Of a stretch of DNA of 64,000 bases, positions 17,801 to 27,103 are shown in pieces. The DNA is from an uncultured Clostridium sp. Lineage in GTDB: Bacteria > Bacillota > Clostridia > TANB77 > CAG-508. Numbering within the stretch: the first letter of the stretch is position 1; each line of letters begins with the position of its first letter. The notes under the pieces were generated by a model. The model saw only the letters and a program-made list of their open reading frames with translations, had not been told where the DNA came from and did not search any database. The stretch covers positions 29,760-93,759 of the forward strand of contig CAMJCT010000005.1 in the NCBI GenBank assembly GCA_946404215.1, given 5' to 3'. A program made the translations under genes and the position numbers.

Positions 17801-18757
17801 CTATTCAAAAATTTCAAATTCTTTTATTGGATTTCCTCTCAAGAAATCTTGTATAGGCATTCTTTTAGCATTTTCTCCTTGAATTTCAATTACCTTTAAA
17901 ATTCCGTTTTTTGTTTTTATAAATAAACCATCTCGAGCATCAGAAACAAGTACCGTACCATTTCTTAAAAAATCCATATTCTCTGTTATTATTTCTTCAT
18001 CAGTTGCTATATCAACTTTCCAAAATTTTATTTTTTTTCCATTTAAATAAGAATACGCCCCCATAATTGGATTTAAACCTCTTACTAAATTCTTTATTTC
18101 CAAAGCAGTGCTTTTTACCCATTCTATTTTCGCCATTTCTTTAGAAATCATAGGAGCAATTGAAAAATTGCCTTCTTGTTTTTGTCTTTTTATAATTCCT
18201 TGTTCTATCTCTTTTAGAGTTTTAACCAATAATTCTCCACCTATAACTTTAAGTCTATCCCACAATTCTCCAGTTGTTTCTTCTTCACCAATAACTACCT
18301 CTTGTCTTAAAAGCATATCTCCAGTATCCATACCCTCATCCATAAACATAGTCGTTATTCCTGTCTTTTTATCTCCATTTAATATAGCCCATTGAATAGG
18401 TGCTGCACCTCTATACTTAGGAAGTAAAGAAGCATGTACATTTACACAACCATATTTCGGGATATCTAATATTTCCTTTGGAAGAATTTTGCCATAAGCT
18501 ACCACGCAAATAATATCTGGGTTTAAATTTTTTATCTCATTTATAAATTCAATATTATTTCTTATTTTCAACGGTTGATATATTTTTATATTTTTTTCCT
18601 CTGCAAATTTTTTTACTTCTGAAGGAATCATTTTCATTCCTCTTCCCTTTGGCTTGTCAGGATTAGTAACAACCGCTAGTATATTATGTTTTGCATTATA
18701 TAACGCTTTTAAACTTTCCTCTGCAAAATCTGGTGTTCCCATAAATACTATATTCAT
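17801..18757 (-). CDS. fmt: Methionyl-tRNA formyltransferase
   Basis: 318 residues from MNIVFMGTPDFAEESL, chosen because GGGAG lies upstream and homologues begin here; the frame stays open seven codons more. The formyl-THF site and catalytic region are ICVVAYGKILP, VNVHASLLPKYRGAAPIQWAI (catalytic His region) and TGDMLLRQ. The C-terminal OB-like domain ends in RGNPIKEFEIF. It formylates initiator Met-tRNA; def follows the usual pairing. Confidence 0.96.
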   Translation of the reverse strand: MNIVFMGTPDFAEESLKALYNAKHNILAVVTNPDKPKGRGMKMIPSEVKKFAEEKNIKIYQPLKIRNNIEFINEIKNLNPDIICVVAYGKILPKEILDIPKYGCVNVHASLLPKYRGAAPIQWAILNGDKKTGITTMFMDEGMDTGDMLLRQEVVIGEEETTGELWDRLKVIGGELLVKTLKEIEQGIIKRQKQEGNFSIAPMISKEMAKIEWVKSTALEIKNLVRGLNPIMGAYSYLNGKKIKFWKVDIATDEEIITENMDFLRNGTVLVSDARDGLFIKTKNGILKVIEIQGENAKRMPIQDFLRGNPIKEFEIFE

Positions 18758-18826
18758 ATCAAATTTTGCTCCCTTCATTTAATATTATTTAGTCACTTGA
18801 AAAAACTTTCTAAAAACTTAAAAGAA

Positions 18827-19303
18827 CTATTTTTCTGGTTCTACATATTCTAATGTTCCTGGCACTATTTTATCAACAAAAACTTCTCCATTTAAATGGT
18901 CAACTTCATGACATATAGCCTGTGCTAATAACTCTTTAGCTTTTACTCTCATTTTCTTGCCTTCTCTATCTATATATTCTGCCGTAACTTCTGCAGGTCT
19001 TATAACTTTTGCAAACTGATTTGGAAAACTTAAGCACCCTTCGTCTACCTCTTGTTCACCTTTTGTTTTTGTAATTACAGGATTTATTAATACAATTGGA
19101 CCTCTATCATCATATAAATCTATTGTTATTACTCTTTTTAATATTCCTACTTGAACAGCTGCAAGTCCAACTCCATTATATTTATGCATTGTCTCAATCA
19201 TATCATCTATTAATATTTGCAATTTATCATCTATTACTTCAACTTCTTTAGATTTCTTTTTTAATATTTCATCTCCTTCAAATCTTAAGTTTCTTATTGC
19301 CAT
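18827..19303 (-). CDS. def: Peptide deformylase
   Basis: 158 residues, type I. The three metal-site motifs are present: GVGLAAVQVG (near residue 45), EGCLSFP (near 88) and QAICHEVDHLNGEVFVD (near 130). It removes the N-formyl group from nascent proteins. It lies 69 bp upstream of fmt and follows priA. Confidence 0.97.
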   Translation of the reverse strand: MAIRNLRFEGDEILKKKSKEVEVIDDKLQILIDDMIETMHKYNGVGLAAVQVGILKRVITIDLYDDRGPIVLINPVITKTKGEQEVDEGCLSFPNQFAKVIRPAEVTAEYIDREGKKMRVKAKELLAQAICHEVDHLNGEVFVDKIVPGTLEYVEPEK

Positions 19304-19376
19304 TTTATTTCTCCTTTCATTTCATTCTATATTTGATTTCACTAATTAATTATTATATAAAACATATAATTTAAAT

Positions 19377-21707
19377 TTACATCATATTATTAGGGTTCAC
19401 ATCTATTGTAACTTTGGTATTTTTAAAATCTTTTGAATATAATTCGTTCAAACAATTATTTAAAATTTCATTTTCTTGTCCAGACATAACTCCTTTTATT
19501 ATAATTCTCCATCTATATTTGTTTTGAATTTTATCAATTGGTGATGGCATCGGTTTAAAAATTTTATAATCTTCTTTACTTAACCTTGTATCCAAATACT
19601 TATATATCCAATTACTTATATTAATAATGTCTTTTTCATTTGTTCCATTAAAATTTATCAATATTATATCGCAAAAAGGAGGATATTTCAATTGTTTTCT
19701 CAATGTAACTTCCGTTTCATAAAACATTTCATAATTCTGTTTTTGGGCAGTTTTAATACTAAAATCACTTGGGTTATATGTTTGAATAATAACTCTTCCC
19801 TGCATATTTTCCCTACCTGCCCTTCCTGCTACTTGTGTTAAAATTTGAAATGTTCTTTCACTAGCCCTATAATCATCAATATTTAAAGTAGTATCTGCTG
19901 CAATTACCCCTACTAATGTTACATTTGGAAAATGATGACCTTTTACAACCATTTGAGTTCCAATTAAAATATCTATGTTTTCATTCTTAAACCTATTTAA
20001 TATATCCTCATGAGAATTCTTCTTTGTTACAGTATCTACATCCATTCTAATTATTTTAGCTGATGGAAATTGTTTAATTATTTCTTGTTCCAATTTTTGA
20101 GTCCCAGTTCCAAAATATCTTATCTTATCACTATGGCACTCTGGACATATGGTAACTATATCTTCCTGATAACCACAATAATGACATTTTAATTTTTTTT
20201 CAAAACTATGGTATGTAAGACTAATATTACAATTTTTACATTTTACAGTATAGCCACAATTTCTACACATTATAAATGTTGAATACCCACGTCTATTTAA
20301 AAACAATATTGTTTGTTTTTTATTTTTTAAATTTTCTTCTATTGCAGAATATAAGCACATACTTAGCATTGAATGATTTCCGTTTGCAAGCTCTTGTTTT
20401 AAATCTACTATTTCAACATTTGGTAAAGATGAATTATTTGCCCTTTTTGTTAATTTTAATAATTCAATTTTACAATCACTGTTATAATTATCATTCTTGC
20501 CTTTTGTATTATAAATCTGTTTATTCTGTTCTTGTTTTTCATCCAGTTCTTTTGCTTTATAATATGTTCTTATATCCGGTGTAGCACTTCCTAGCAATAA
20601 AGGACATTTTTCCTTTTGAGCAATATACATAGCAACTTCTTTTGCATCATATTTTGGATTTGCCTCAGATTTATATGAACTATCATGTTCTTCATCAATT
20701 ATAATTATTCCTAAATTTTTAGCTGGTGCAAATATTGCAGACCTTGCACCTATAACAATTTTTGCTCTGCCTTCTTCTATTTTTTTCCACTCATCATGTC
20801 TTTCCCCTATTGACAATTTACTATGCAATACTGCAATACTTTCCTTTCCAAACCTAGCAATAAATCTATCTAACATTTGTGGAGTCAATGATATTTCTGG
20901 TACCAACAATATTGATGTTTTATTATTTTCTATAACTTTATCTATTAATTGTAAATATATTTCTGTTTTACCTGATCCTGTAACTCCATACAACAAAAAT
21001 GATTTATATTGTTTTTCTTCTATTTTTGTCTTTATTCTTTCATATGCATTTTTTTGCTCATCTGTTAATTTTAATTTCTGTGTTTTCTCATTTTTCCTAA
21101 TTTTTTTTACATCTTTATATAATAATGGATTTCTTTCTACCTGTTTTACTAATACTTGCAAATATCCATTTTTTATTAGTGTATTTACAATTGCCCTAGA
21201 AGCTCCCACAAATGTTTCTATTTCCGGCACAGTAGCTTCACCATTTTTCATAATAAATTGTAAAACTTTCATTTGTTTTTCAGATTTTATTTTTTTAGTT
21301 TTAATATCAATTTCAACCTTTTCCATACTTTTATTTAAACAAATTAGGTTTATCTTTTTATTATCAATTCTATTTTCTTTATTTTTATTTCTCGTTCCAG
21401 GAGTTAGCATTAACTTTATACATTCAGAAACATTACAAAAATATCTTTTTGACATCCAATTTGCAAGCTCCATTTGTTCACCTGATAAATTGGTTTCTAC
21501 CTTTGTAATATCTTTTATTTCATATTTATAATCTGTTTTTTCTTTTATATTTGTAACAAAAGCTTCCTCTAATTTTCCACCCTTGCCAAAAGGTACTAAA
21601 ACTTTGCTTCCAATAACAACAAAATCTTCCATATTTTTAGGAATATTGTAATCAAACATTCTATTCAACTTTTTTGCTGTTCTATTTATTATAACTTCTG
21701 CTATCAT
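19377..21707 (-). CDS. priA: Primosomal replication restart helicase PriA
   Basis: 776 residues from MIAEVIINRTAKKLNRMFDY (AAAGG upstream; 15 open codons further up are not homologous). The DNA-binding N-terminus leads into the superfamily 2 helicase: LLYGVTGSGKTEIY (Walker A), IIIDEEHDSSYKS (DEEH box), LLGSATPD, FLNRRGYSTF. Eight zinc cysteines lie in CRNCGYTVKCKNCNISL and CHYCGYQEDIVTICPEC. It reloads DnaB at stalled forks. Usual neighbours gmk and def flank it; coaBC is missing from the usual place before priA. Confidence 0.96.
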   Translation of the reverse strand: MIAEVIINRTAKKLNRMFDYNIPKNMEDFVVIGSKVLVPFGKGGKLEEAFVTNIKEKTDYKYEIKDITKVETNLSGEQMELANWMSKRYFCNVSECIKLMLTPGTRNKNKENRIDNKKINLICLNKSMEKVEIDIKTKKIKSEKQMKVLQFIMKNGEATVPEIETFVGASRAIVNTLIKNGYLQVLVKQVERNPLLYKDVKKIRKNEKTQKLKLTDEQKNAYERIKTKIEEKQYKSFLLYGVTGSGKTEIYLQLIDKVIENNKTSILLVPEISLTPQMLDRFIARFGKESIAVLHSKLSIGERHDEWKKIEEGRAKIVIGARSAIFAPAKNLGIIIIDEEHDSSYKSEANPKYDAKEVAMYIAQKEKCPLLLGSATPDIRTYYKAKELDEKQEQNKQIYNTKGKNDNYNSDCKIELLKLTKRANNSSLPNVEIVDLKQELANGNHSMLSMCLYSAIEENLKNKKQTILFLNRRGYSTFIMCRNCGYTVKCKNCNISLTYHSFEKKLKCHYCGYQEDIVTICPECHSDKIRYFGTGTQKLEQEIIKQFPSAKIIRMDVDTVTKKNSHEDILNRFKNENIDILIGTQMVVKGHHFPNVTLVGVIAADTTLNIDDYRASERTFQILTQVAGRAGRENMQGRVIIQTYNPSDFSIKTAQKQNYEMFYETEVTLRKQLKYPPFCDIILINFNGTNEKDIINISNWIYKYLDTRLSKEDYKIFKPMPSPIDKIQNKYRWRIIIKGVMSGQENEILNNCLNELYSKDFKNTKVTIDVNPNNMM

Positions 21708-21777
21708 TAACAATCTGCCTTTCTTATAAAGAGATTTTTTACAAATTACCATATGACCTTATTTAAAAAATGCCACA

Positions 21778-22353
21778 TTACTCTTGTGACATTTCTATTT
21801 CTCTTTCACTTTCGATTATGGTTTGTATAATTTTTACCGTTTTTTCAAAGTCATCATTTTTTATAACATAATCATATAGCTTTATTTTTGACTCTTCATA
21901 CTCAAGTCTACCTAGCCTTAACTCTAGCTCTTCTTCAGAAAGATTATCTCCTCTTGCAATTAATCTTCTTCTTAATTCTTCTTTTTCAACTTTTAAAAAT
22001 ATTGTAACCACATTTGTATCATTTTTTAAAATTTTAACTAGGTTTTCTGTTCCATTTACTTCAATGTCTTTAACTATTATTTTTCCACTTTTAATTTTTT
22101 CATTCATTAATTTTCTTGATGTTCCATAATAATTATTATGATGTAAGTCATATTCGTAAAATTCATTGTTCTTAATTCTTTTTTCAAAATCTTCTTTTGA
22201 TATAAAATGGTATTGAATTCCTTCTTCTTCGCCTTCACGAGGAGCTCTTGATGTATAAGATGGAAGAGATATAACATCTTCCATTCTTTTAATTAATTCT
22301 TTTTTTATAGTATCTTTTCCTGCTCCAGAAACTCCAGATAAGATTACTAACAT
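21778..22353 (-). CDS. gmk: Guanylate kinase
   Basis: 191 residues. P-loop VILSGVSGAGKDTIKK at the start, SYTSRAPREGEEEGIQYHFIS (GMP site) and FLKVEKEELRRRLIARGD (lid). It phosphorylates GMP to GDP. The start overlaps the end of rpoZ by 7 bases, suggesting translational coupling. Confidence 0.96.
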   Translation of the reverse strand: MLVILSGVSGAGKDTIKKELIKRMEDVISLPSYTSRAPREGEEEGIQYHFISKEDFEKRIKNNEFYEYDLHHNNYYGTSRKLMNEKIKSGKIIVKDIEVNGTENLVKILKNDTNVVTIFLKVEKEELRRRLIARGDNLSEEELELRLGRLEYEESKIKLYDYVIKNDDFEKTVKIIQTIIESEREIEMSQE

Positions 22354-22535
22354 ATTGTTACCTTCCCTTCTGAAATCTCATTGGCAGCTAATGTTACAGG
22401 TGACTCTTCATTAACATTTGTTTTTGGTTCATCTCCCATTGAAATTTGTCTAGCTCTTCTTGCTGTAGCAATTACTAATTCATATCTATTTTGTGCTTTT
22501 GTTAATAACTCTGCTACTGTTGGTTTTACTATCAT
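22347..22535 (-). CDS. rpoZ: RNA polymerase omega subunit
   Basis: About 62 residues from MIVKPTVAELLTKAQNRYELVIATARRARQI; NPVTLAANEI-like C-terminal helix (here SPVTLAANEIS). GGAG lies about 9 bases before ATG 22535; a GTG two codons earlier is possible. It assists RNA polymerase assembly. The order remA-rpoZ-gmk differs from the common remA-gmk-rpoZ order. Confidence 0.94.
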   Translation of the reverse strand: MIVKPTVAELLTKAQNRYELVIATARRARQISMGDEPKTNVNEESPVTLAANEISEGKVTIC

Positions 22536-22547
22536 TTTCACTCACTC

Positions 22548-22841
22548 CTATTCTTGTTTTGCTGACTCTAAACTAGCAGCTTGTTTGTTGATATCATCTT
22601 GTGATATAGTTTTATCTATTCTTCCACCAACTGTCTCTGGTTGAACAGCTGATAAAATAATATGACCTGAATCCATTATAAGTACAGCTCTTGTCCTCCT
22701 ACCATATGTTGCATCTACAGCTGTTTTGTTATCTTTTGCTTCTTGAACCATCCTTTTTATTGGTGCTGACTCCGGACTAACAATTGCCACAATTCTTTCT
22801 GCTGAAACAATATTTCCAAATCCTATGTTTACTAATTGCAT
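22548..22841 (-). CDS. remA: RemA family (DUF370) regulator
   Basis: 97 residues from [57 protein letters not shown] matches the RemA DNA-binding core, known in Bacillus as an activator of matrix genes. AAAGGATGG precedes ATG 22841. It is located between yicC and rpoZ as in most Firmicutes. Confidence 0.94.
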   Translation of the reverse strand: MQLVNIGFGNIVSAERIVAIVSPESAPIKRMVQEAKDNKTAVDATYGRRTRAVLIMDSGHIILSAVQPETVGGRIDKTISQDDINKQAASLESAKQE

Positions 22842-22855
22842 ATTACCCATCCTTT

Positions 22856-23731
22856 CTATTCTATATTTTGTATTTGTTCTCTTATGTTTTCTAACTCTGT
22901 TTTTATATCAATAACACCATTTGTAATATCTAAGCTACTTGCTTTTGAACCAATAGTATTTGTTTCTCTATTCATTTCTTGAATTATAAAATCTAACTTT
23001 TTACCTATTGCATCTTGTGAACTTAATAAATTACTAAATTGCAATATGTGGCTTTTTAACCTTGTAACCTCTTCTTCAATAGAACATTTATCTGCATAAA
23101 TTACTACTTCCTGTGCTAGCCTATTTTCATCTACATCTTGATTATTTAGTATTTCCTTTATTCTTTCTTCTAATTTTACTACATATTCTTCAATAAGTCC
23201 AGTAGAAATTTTAGATATTTCATTTACCTTTTCTTCGACATTTTTTATTCTTATTATTAAATCTTCAGCAATCTTCTTACCTTCTGTTTCTCTCATTTGC
23301 AATAATTTTTCTGTAGCCATTTTTGTTGTTTCTAGTACTTCTTTTCTTATCACTTCATCTTCTTGTGTATTTTGAATATTCAAAACATCCGGAAATTTTG
23401 AAATTTCTGTTACTTCTATATTTGATTGTATATGTTCTTGCTCTGCTAAACTTTTTAACTGCTGTATATATATTTTTGCCAATTCTGTATTTATTTTAAC
23501 TTCTCTTCCTTCTGTTGAATTATTTTCAAATATAATAAAAACATCCACTTTACCTCTTTTAATTTTAGATGATATTTCTTTTTTTATTTCTTCTTCTAAA
23601 TAACTAAATTGTCTTGGCATTTTCACAGAAATATCTAAATACCTATGGTTAACACTTTTTATTTCAATTTGATAATTTCTTAAATCTTTTGAAAGTGCAT
23701 CTTTACCATAACCTGTCATACTTCTAATCAT
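22856..23731 (-). CDS. yicC: YicC/YloC family endoribonuclease
   Basis: 291 residues starting [11 protein letters not shown], the invariant family N-terminus, with [25 protein letters not shown] and the C-terminal [22 protein letters not shown] (DUF1732). YicC-type proteins are RNases acting on small RNAs or mRNA. The start overlaps the upstream Lys-rich membrane gene by 4 bases. Confidence 0.94.
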   Translation of the reverse strand: MIRSMTGYGKDALSKDLRNYQIEIKSVNHRYLDISVKMPRQFSYLEEEIKKEISSKIKRGKVDVFIIFENNSTEGREVKINTELAKIYIQQLKSLAEQEHIQSNIEVTEISKFPDVLNIQNTQEDEVIRKEVLETTKMATEKLLQMRETEGKKIAEDLIIRIKNVEEKVNEISKISTGLIEEYVVKLEERIKEILNNQDVDENRLAQEVVIYADKCSIEEEVTRLKSHILQFSNLLSSQDAIGKKLDFIIQEMNRETNTIGSKASSLDITNGVIDIKTELENIREQIQNIE

Positions 23732-24456
23732 TGTTTTACCTCTTTTTCATTTAATTGTTTTTTTATTTGCTTTTTTCTTTTTTCTTCTTTAGGCTTTACC
23801 TTTGTTTTATCAGACTTCACATTTCTTTTTCTTGATTTTTCACCAGATTTTGTTGCCTTTTTCTTGGACTTTTTAGCTGTTTTTTCTTCCTTAACTTGTT
23901 CTTTTGGTGTTTCTTTAGCTTTTTGATCTGTATCTGTCTTTTTCTTTGCTTCTTTTTTTATGGGTTGTTCTTTTTTTACAATTTCAGATATATCACTAAA
24001 ACTTTTTAAATACTCTCTCTTTCCTTTTGTATATAAAACTATAGACTTTAAAACAAAATAAATAGAAAAGATATATGAAGAAGTTAATAAATAGTATCTA
24101 AAATCATATTTAAATAAAGTAGTTACATGCATTATAGTTAAACTATGTATTGATAAACAAAAAAGTTCAACCCCTGTTAAAGAAGTTTCAAATTTTTCAT
24201 TTTTATATGCCTTTTCCAACATTATTATACCAACAAATAAATATGTTCCTGCAAATACTTTTATATCTTCTACCAATCTTTCTTGTTTCATAGCCGAATA
24301 TGCCATATTTAAAGTTATAAAATACAGCATTATCATTATTCCCTTTAATAAATTGCTAAAAATTTTATTAAGAATTTCTTGAGATACTTCTTTTGGAATC
24401 TTTTTTTCTTTTTCTGCAATTTTTACATCTTTTTCTTTTAACTCATTTTTATTCAT
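23728..24456 (-). CDS. Membrane protein with very basic C-terminal tail
   Basis: 242 residues. Four hydrophobic segments lie between residues 37 and 145, followed by about 95 residues dominated by Lys, Glu and Thr, including repeated KKKA and KTKVKPK patterns. No family recognised. It overlaps yicC by 4 bases and follows rsmE, so it is expressed with them. The tail could bind nucleic acid or acidic lipid surfaces; this is inference. Confidence 0.75.
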   Translation of the reverse strand: MNKNELKEKDVKIAEKEKKIPKEVSQEILNKIFSNLLKGIMIMLYFITLNMAYSAMKQERLVEDIKVFAGTYLFVGIIMLEKAYKNEKFETSLTGVELFCLSIHSLTIMHVTTLFKYDFRYYLLTSSYIFSIYFVLKSIVLYTKGKREYLKSFSDISEIVKKEQPIKKEAKKKTDTDQKAKETPKEQVKEEKTAKKSKKKATKSGEKSRKRNVKSDKTKVKPKEEKRKKQIKKQLNEKEVKQ

Positions 24457-24492
24457 TTTAAATTATATCCTTCCTAAAAATGCATAATCATT

Positions 24493-25248
24493 TTACTCTA
24501 ATTCATACATAATAATGCTAATTATATTTAATGCAACTGTCTCTGTTCTCATAATTCTTTTTCCTAAAGTTACTATTTTTGCACCACTTTCCTTTAACTT
24601 ATCTATTTCAAACGAATCTATTCCACCTTCTGGTCCAATTAAAATTCCTATCTTTATTTCTTTTTTTGTATTAACTATTTGCCTTTTTATTTTGCCAATT
24701 TCTTGTTTCAAAGTGTTTTCTTGTTCATTTTCATAAGCAACTAACATTACATCATACTCTTTACATGAATTGCAAACATCGTTAATAGTAATAGCAGTAT
24801 TTATTTTAGGTATAATACTTCTTCCACTTTGCTTTGCAGCCACCTCTGAAATTTTTTGCCATCTTTCTATTTTTTTTGCTTTCTCTTTTTCATTTAGCTT
24901 TACTACACACCTTTTCATTTCAACTGGCGTTATTTCAAACACACCCAACTCTACTGATTTTTGAATTACTAATTCCATTTTGTCTGCTTTAGGCAATCCC
25001 TGAAATATTGTAACCTTTATATTAGATTCTACCTTAGTTTCTAACTCATTTTTTATTCTACAGATTATTTTATTATCATTTAGTTCTACTATTTCACATA
25101 GGTAATCTTTGGAGGTAGTAATATCACATACTTGTATTTCTTCATTTACTTTTTTTCTTAATACATTTTTTATATGGTTAACATCTTTTCCAATAATATT
25201 AATTCTATCTTGTTCAATTTTATCTGCTTCTACAAAAAATTTAGGCAT
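24493..25248 (-). CDS. rsmE: 16S rRNA m3U1498 methyltransferase
   Basis: 251 residues. N-terminal PUA-like part (KFFVEADKI, NHIKNVLRKKVNEEIQV), then the SPOUT methyltransferase core ILIGPEGGIDSFEIDKL and LGKRIMRTETVALNIISI that forms the knot. It methylates U1498 of 16S rRNA. GGAAGG lies before the ATG. Confidence 0.96.
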   Translation of the reverse strand: MPKFFVEADKIEQDRINIIGKDVNHIKNVLRKKVNEEIQVCDITTSKDYLCEIVELNDNKIICRIKNELETKVESNIKVTIFQGLPKADKMELVIQKSVELGVFEITPVEMKRCVVKLNEKEKAKKIERWQKISEVAAKQSGRSIIPKINTAITINDVCNSCKEYDVMLVAYENEQENTLKQEIGKIKRQIVNTKKEIKIGILIGPEGGIDSFEIDKLKESGAKIVTLGKRIMRTETVALNIISIIMYELE

Positions 25249-25374
25249 ACTGAATTATATTCCTTCCTAAAGACTATTTTATATATTATTCTATCTTACT
25301 TTTTTGATATATTTATTATATATTTATATGGTCTTTTTTTCAAGTTTTTTTTAAAATTGTACAATTTTTTTGGT

Positions 25375-25422
25375 TACTGTTCGTTACTGGTCAGTGCTCT
25401 TTGAGGGTGCTTTGGAAAATAG
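25375..25422. repeat. Relic of the palindromic repeat family
   Basis: GTTACTG and GTTACTGGTCAG ends followed by CTCTTTGAGGGTGCTTTGG, which match the terminal and central hairpin parts of copies 1 and 2. The rest is missing. Confidence 0.6.
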
Positions 25423-25424
25423 AA

Positions 25425-25457
25425 TCCCCTATCCTTACCTAGGACAGGGGATTTTTA
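25425..25457. terminator. Terminator hairpin after purC
   Basis: Arms AATCCCCTATCCT and AGGACAGGGGATT (one mismatch), short loop, with a T run on the plus-strand side. It lies just past the purC stop and may act in both directions. Confidence 0.65.
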
Positions 25458-25468
25458 CTATTATCTTA

Positions 25469-26317
25469 TTATAACTGCTCACCTGTAAGTATTTTGTATA
25501 TTTCAAAATACTTGTTGACAGTAGCATATATAACTCCCTTAGGAATTATAGGTGCTGGTAAATGATCATTCCAACCATTGCTTTTAAGCCAATCTCTTAA
25601 AAATTGCTTATCCAAACTCGGAGGAGCTTCACCTAAGCGATATTTATCTGCCGGCCAGAAGCGACTACTATCAGGAGTTAAAACCTCATCTGCCAATACC
25701 AAGTTTCCATTTTCATCAATTCCAAATTCAAACTTGGTGTCAGCCACGATAATTCCTTTGCTCCTTGCATACTCTGAACCCTTTTCGTATAATGCCAAAC
25801 TTACCTCTTTAAGCTTACTTGCCATATCGGTTCCTATTAGGTCTGACAATTCTTTATATGTAAGATTCTCGTCATGGCTTTCAGTTGCCTTGGTCGTTGG
25901 TGTGAAAATTGGACTACTAAATTTCTCTGACTCTCTAAGACCTGGAAGAAATTTTATACCACATACGGTATTATCTTTTTTGTACGACTCCCATGCAGAA
26001 CCAGTAAGGTATCCTCTTACCACACACTCAATCGGAATCATATTAAGCGTCCTAACTAACATGCAACGTCCCTGGAATTTCACCTCTTGAAATTCTTCAG
26101 GCATCTGTTCAACGTCAGTTGTTATCATATGATTCGGTATAATGTCGCTCAGTTTTTCGAACCAAAATCTGGATAATTGATTAAGAACCAAACCTTTGTA
26201 AGGAATTTCCTCATTCAGCACAACATCAAAGGCTGATACTCTGTCTGTTGTAACTACTACAAGGTTATCTCCAGATTGATAGATGTCCCTAACCTTTCCG
26301 CTTGCAATTTTCCGCAT
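25469..26317 (-). CDS. purC: SAICAR synthase PurC (foreign-looking codon use; codon 2 is CGG)
   Basis: 282 residues from MRKIASGKVRDIYQ; the start at 26317 is chosen because AAGGA is well spaced from it (an ATG three codons earlier sits directly on the ribosome site). TTDRVSAFDVVLNEEIPYKG, ECVVRGYLTGSAWESY and DTKFEFGIDENGNLVLADEVLTPDSSRFWP are family motifs. It joins aspartate to CAIR in purine synthesis. The gene uses CGC, CCG and ACG codons more than its neighbours and lacks other purine genes beside it, so recent transfer is likely. It has the only in-frame CGG (26312-26314) of an intact gene in the window. Confidence 0.92.
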   Translation of the reverse strand: MRKIASGKVRDIYQSGDNLVVVTTDRVSAFDVVLNEEIPYKGLVLNQLSRFWFEKLSDIIPNHMITTDVEQMPEEFQEVKFQGRCMLVRTLNMIPIECVVRGYLTGSAWESYKKDNTVCGIKFLPGLRESEKFSSPIFTPTTKATESHDENLTYKELSDLIGTDMASKLKEVSLALYEKGSEYARSKGIIVADTKFEFGIDENGNLVLADEVLTPDSSRFWPADKYRLGEAPPSLDKQFLRDWLKSNGWNDHLPAPIIPKGVIYATVNKYFEIYKILTGEQL

Positions 26318-26461
26318 TTGACTCATCCTTTCTGTAATAATAGTATTTATTTTCAACTTACATTTTAAGGTCATATATTATTCTATGACCAATACTGCAA
26401 GTACGAAGTAATATTATATTATCACGATTTACATAAAAAGTAAATCTTTTTAAACTCCTTT

Positions 26462-27001
26462 TTAGTAATTTTCTGACTTAACTTCAAAGTATGCTTTTGG
26501 ATGATTACATACAGGACAAATGTCTGGAGCATATTTCCCAACAACTATATGTCCACAATTTCTACATTTCCAAATTGTGTCTCCATCTTTACTAAATACT
26601 AATCCACTTTCCAAATTTTCCACTAGTTTTAAGTATCTTGCTTCATGTTCTTTTTCTATTTTCCCTACTTCTTCAAACAAATAAGCAATATGATCAAATC
26701 CTTCTTCTTTTGCCTCCTTAGCCATTCTGTCATACATATCTGTCCATTCGTAGTTTTCTCCACCTGCTGCTGATTTTAAATTTTCGATTGTTGTTGGAAC
26801 TTGTCCTTCATTTAATAATTTAAACCATATTTTTGCGTGCTCTTTTTCGTTGTCTGCTGTTTCTTGAAATATTGCAGCTATTTGCTCATACCCCTCTTTT
26901 TTTGCTTTACTTGCAAAATATGTATATTTATTTCTAGCTTGAGACTCTCCTGCAAAAGCATCCATTAAATTTTTTTCTGTTTTACTTCCTCTTAATTCCA
27001 T
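26462..27001 (-). CDS. Rubrerythrin
   Basis: 179 residues. Start [26 protein letters not shown] chosen for the GAGGAGG upstream. Two ExxH iron motifs ([31 protein letters not shown]) build the di-iron site, and the C-terminal rubredoxin domain has CRNCGH and [12 protein letters not shown]. It reduces hydrogen peroxide in anaerobes. Confidence 0.96.
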   Translation of the reverse strand: MELRGSKTEKNLMDAFAGESQARNKYTYFASKAKKEGYEQIAAIFQETADNEKEHAKIWFKLLNEGQVPTTIENLKSAAGGENYEWTDMYDRMAKEAKEEGFDHIAYLFEEVGKIEKEHEARYLKLVENLESGLVFSKDGDTIWKCRNCGHIVVGKYAPDICPVCNHPKAYFEVKSENY

Positions 27002-27103
27002 TATAAAATTCCTCCTCAAAATTTTTATTAAAATTTAATATTTTTTATTTTAGAAATGTAATATTTTACATGTTAGTGATAGAAAGCGCCAACGAAGTAA
27101 CTA

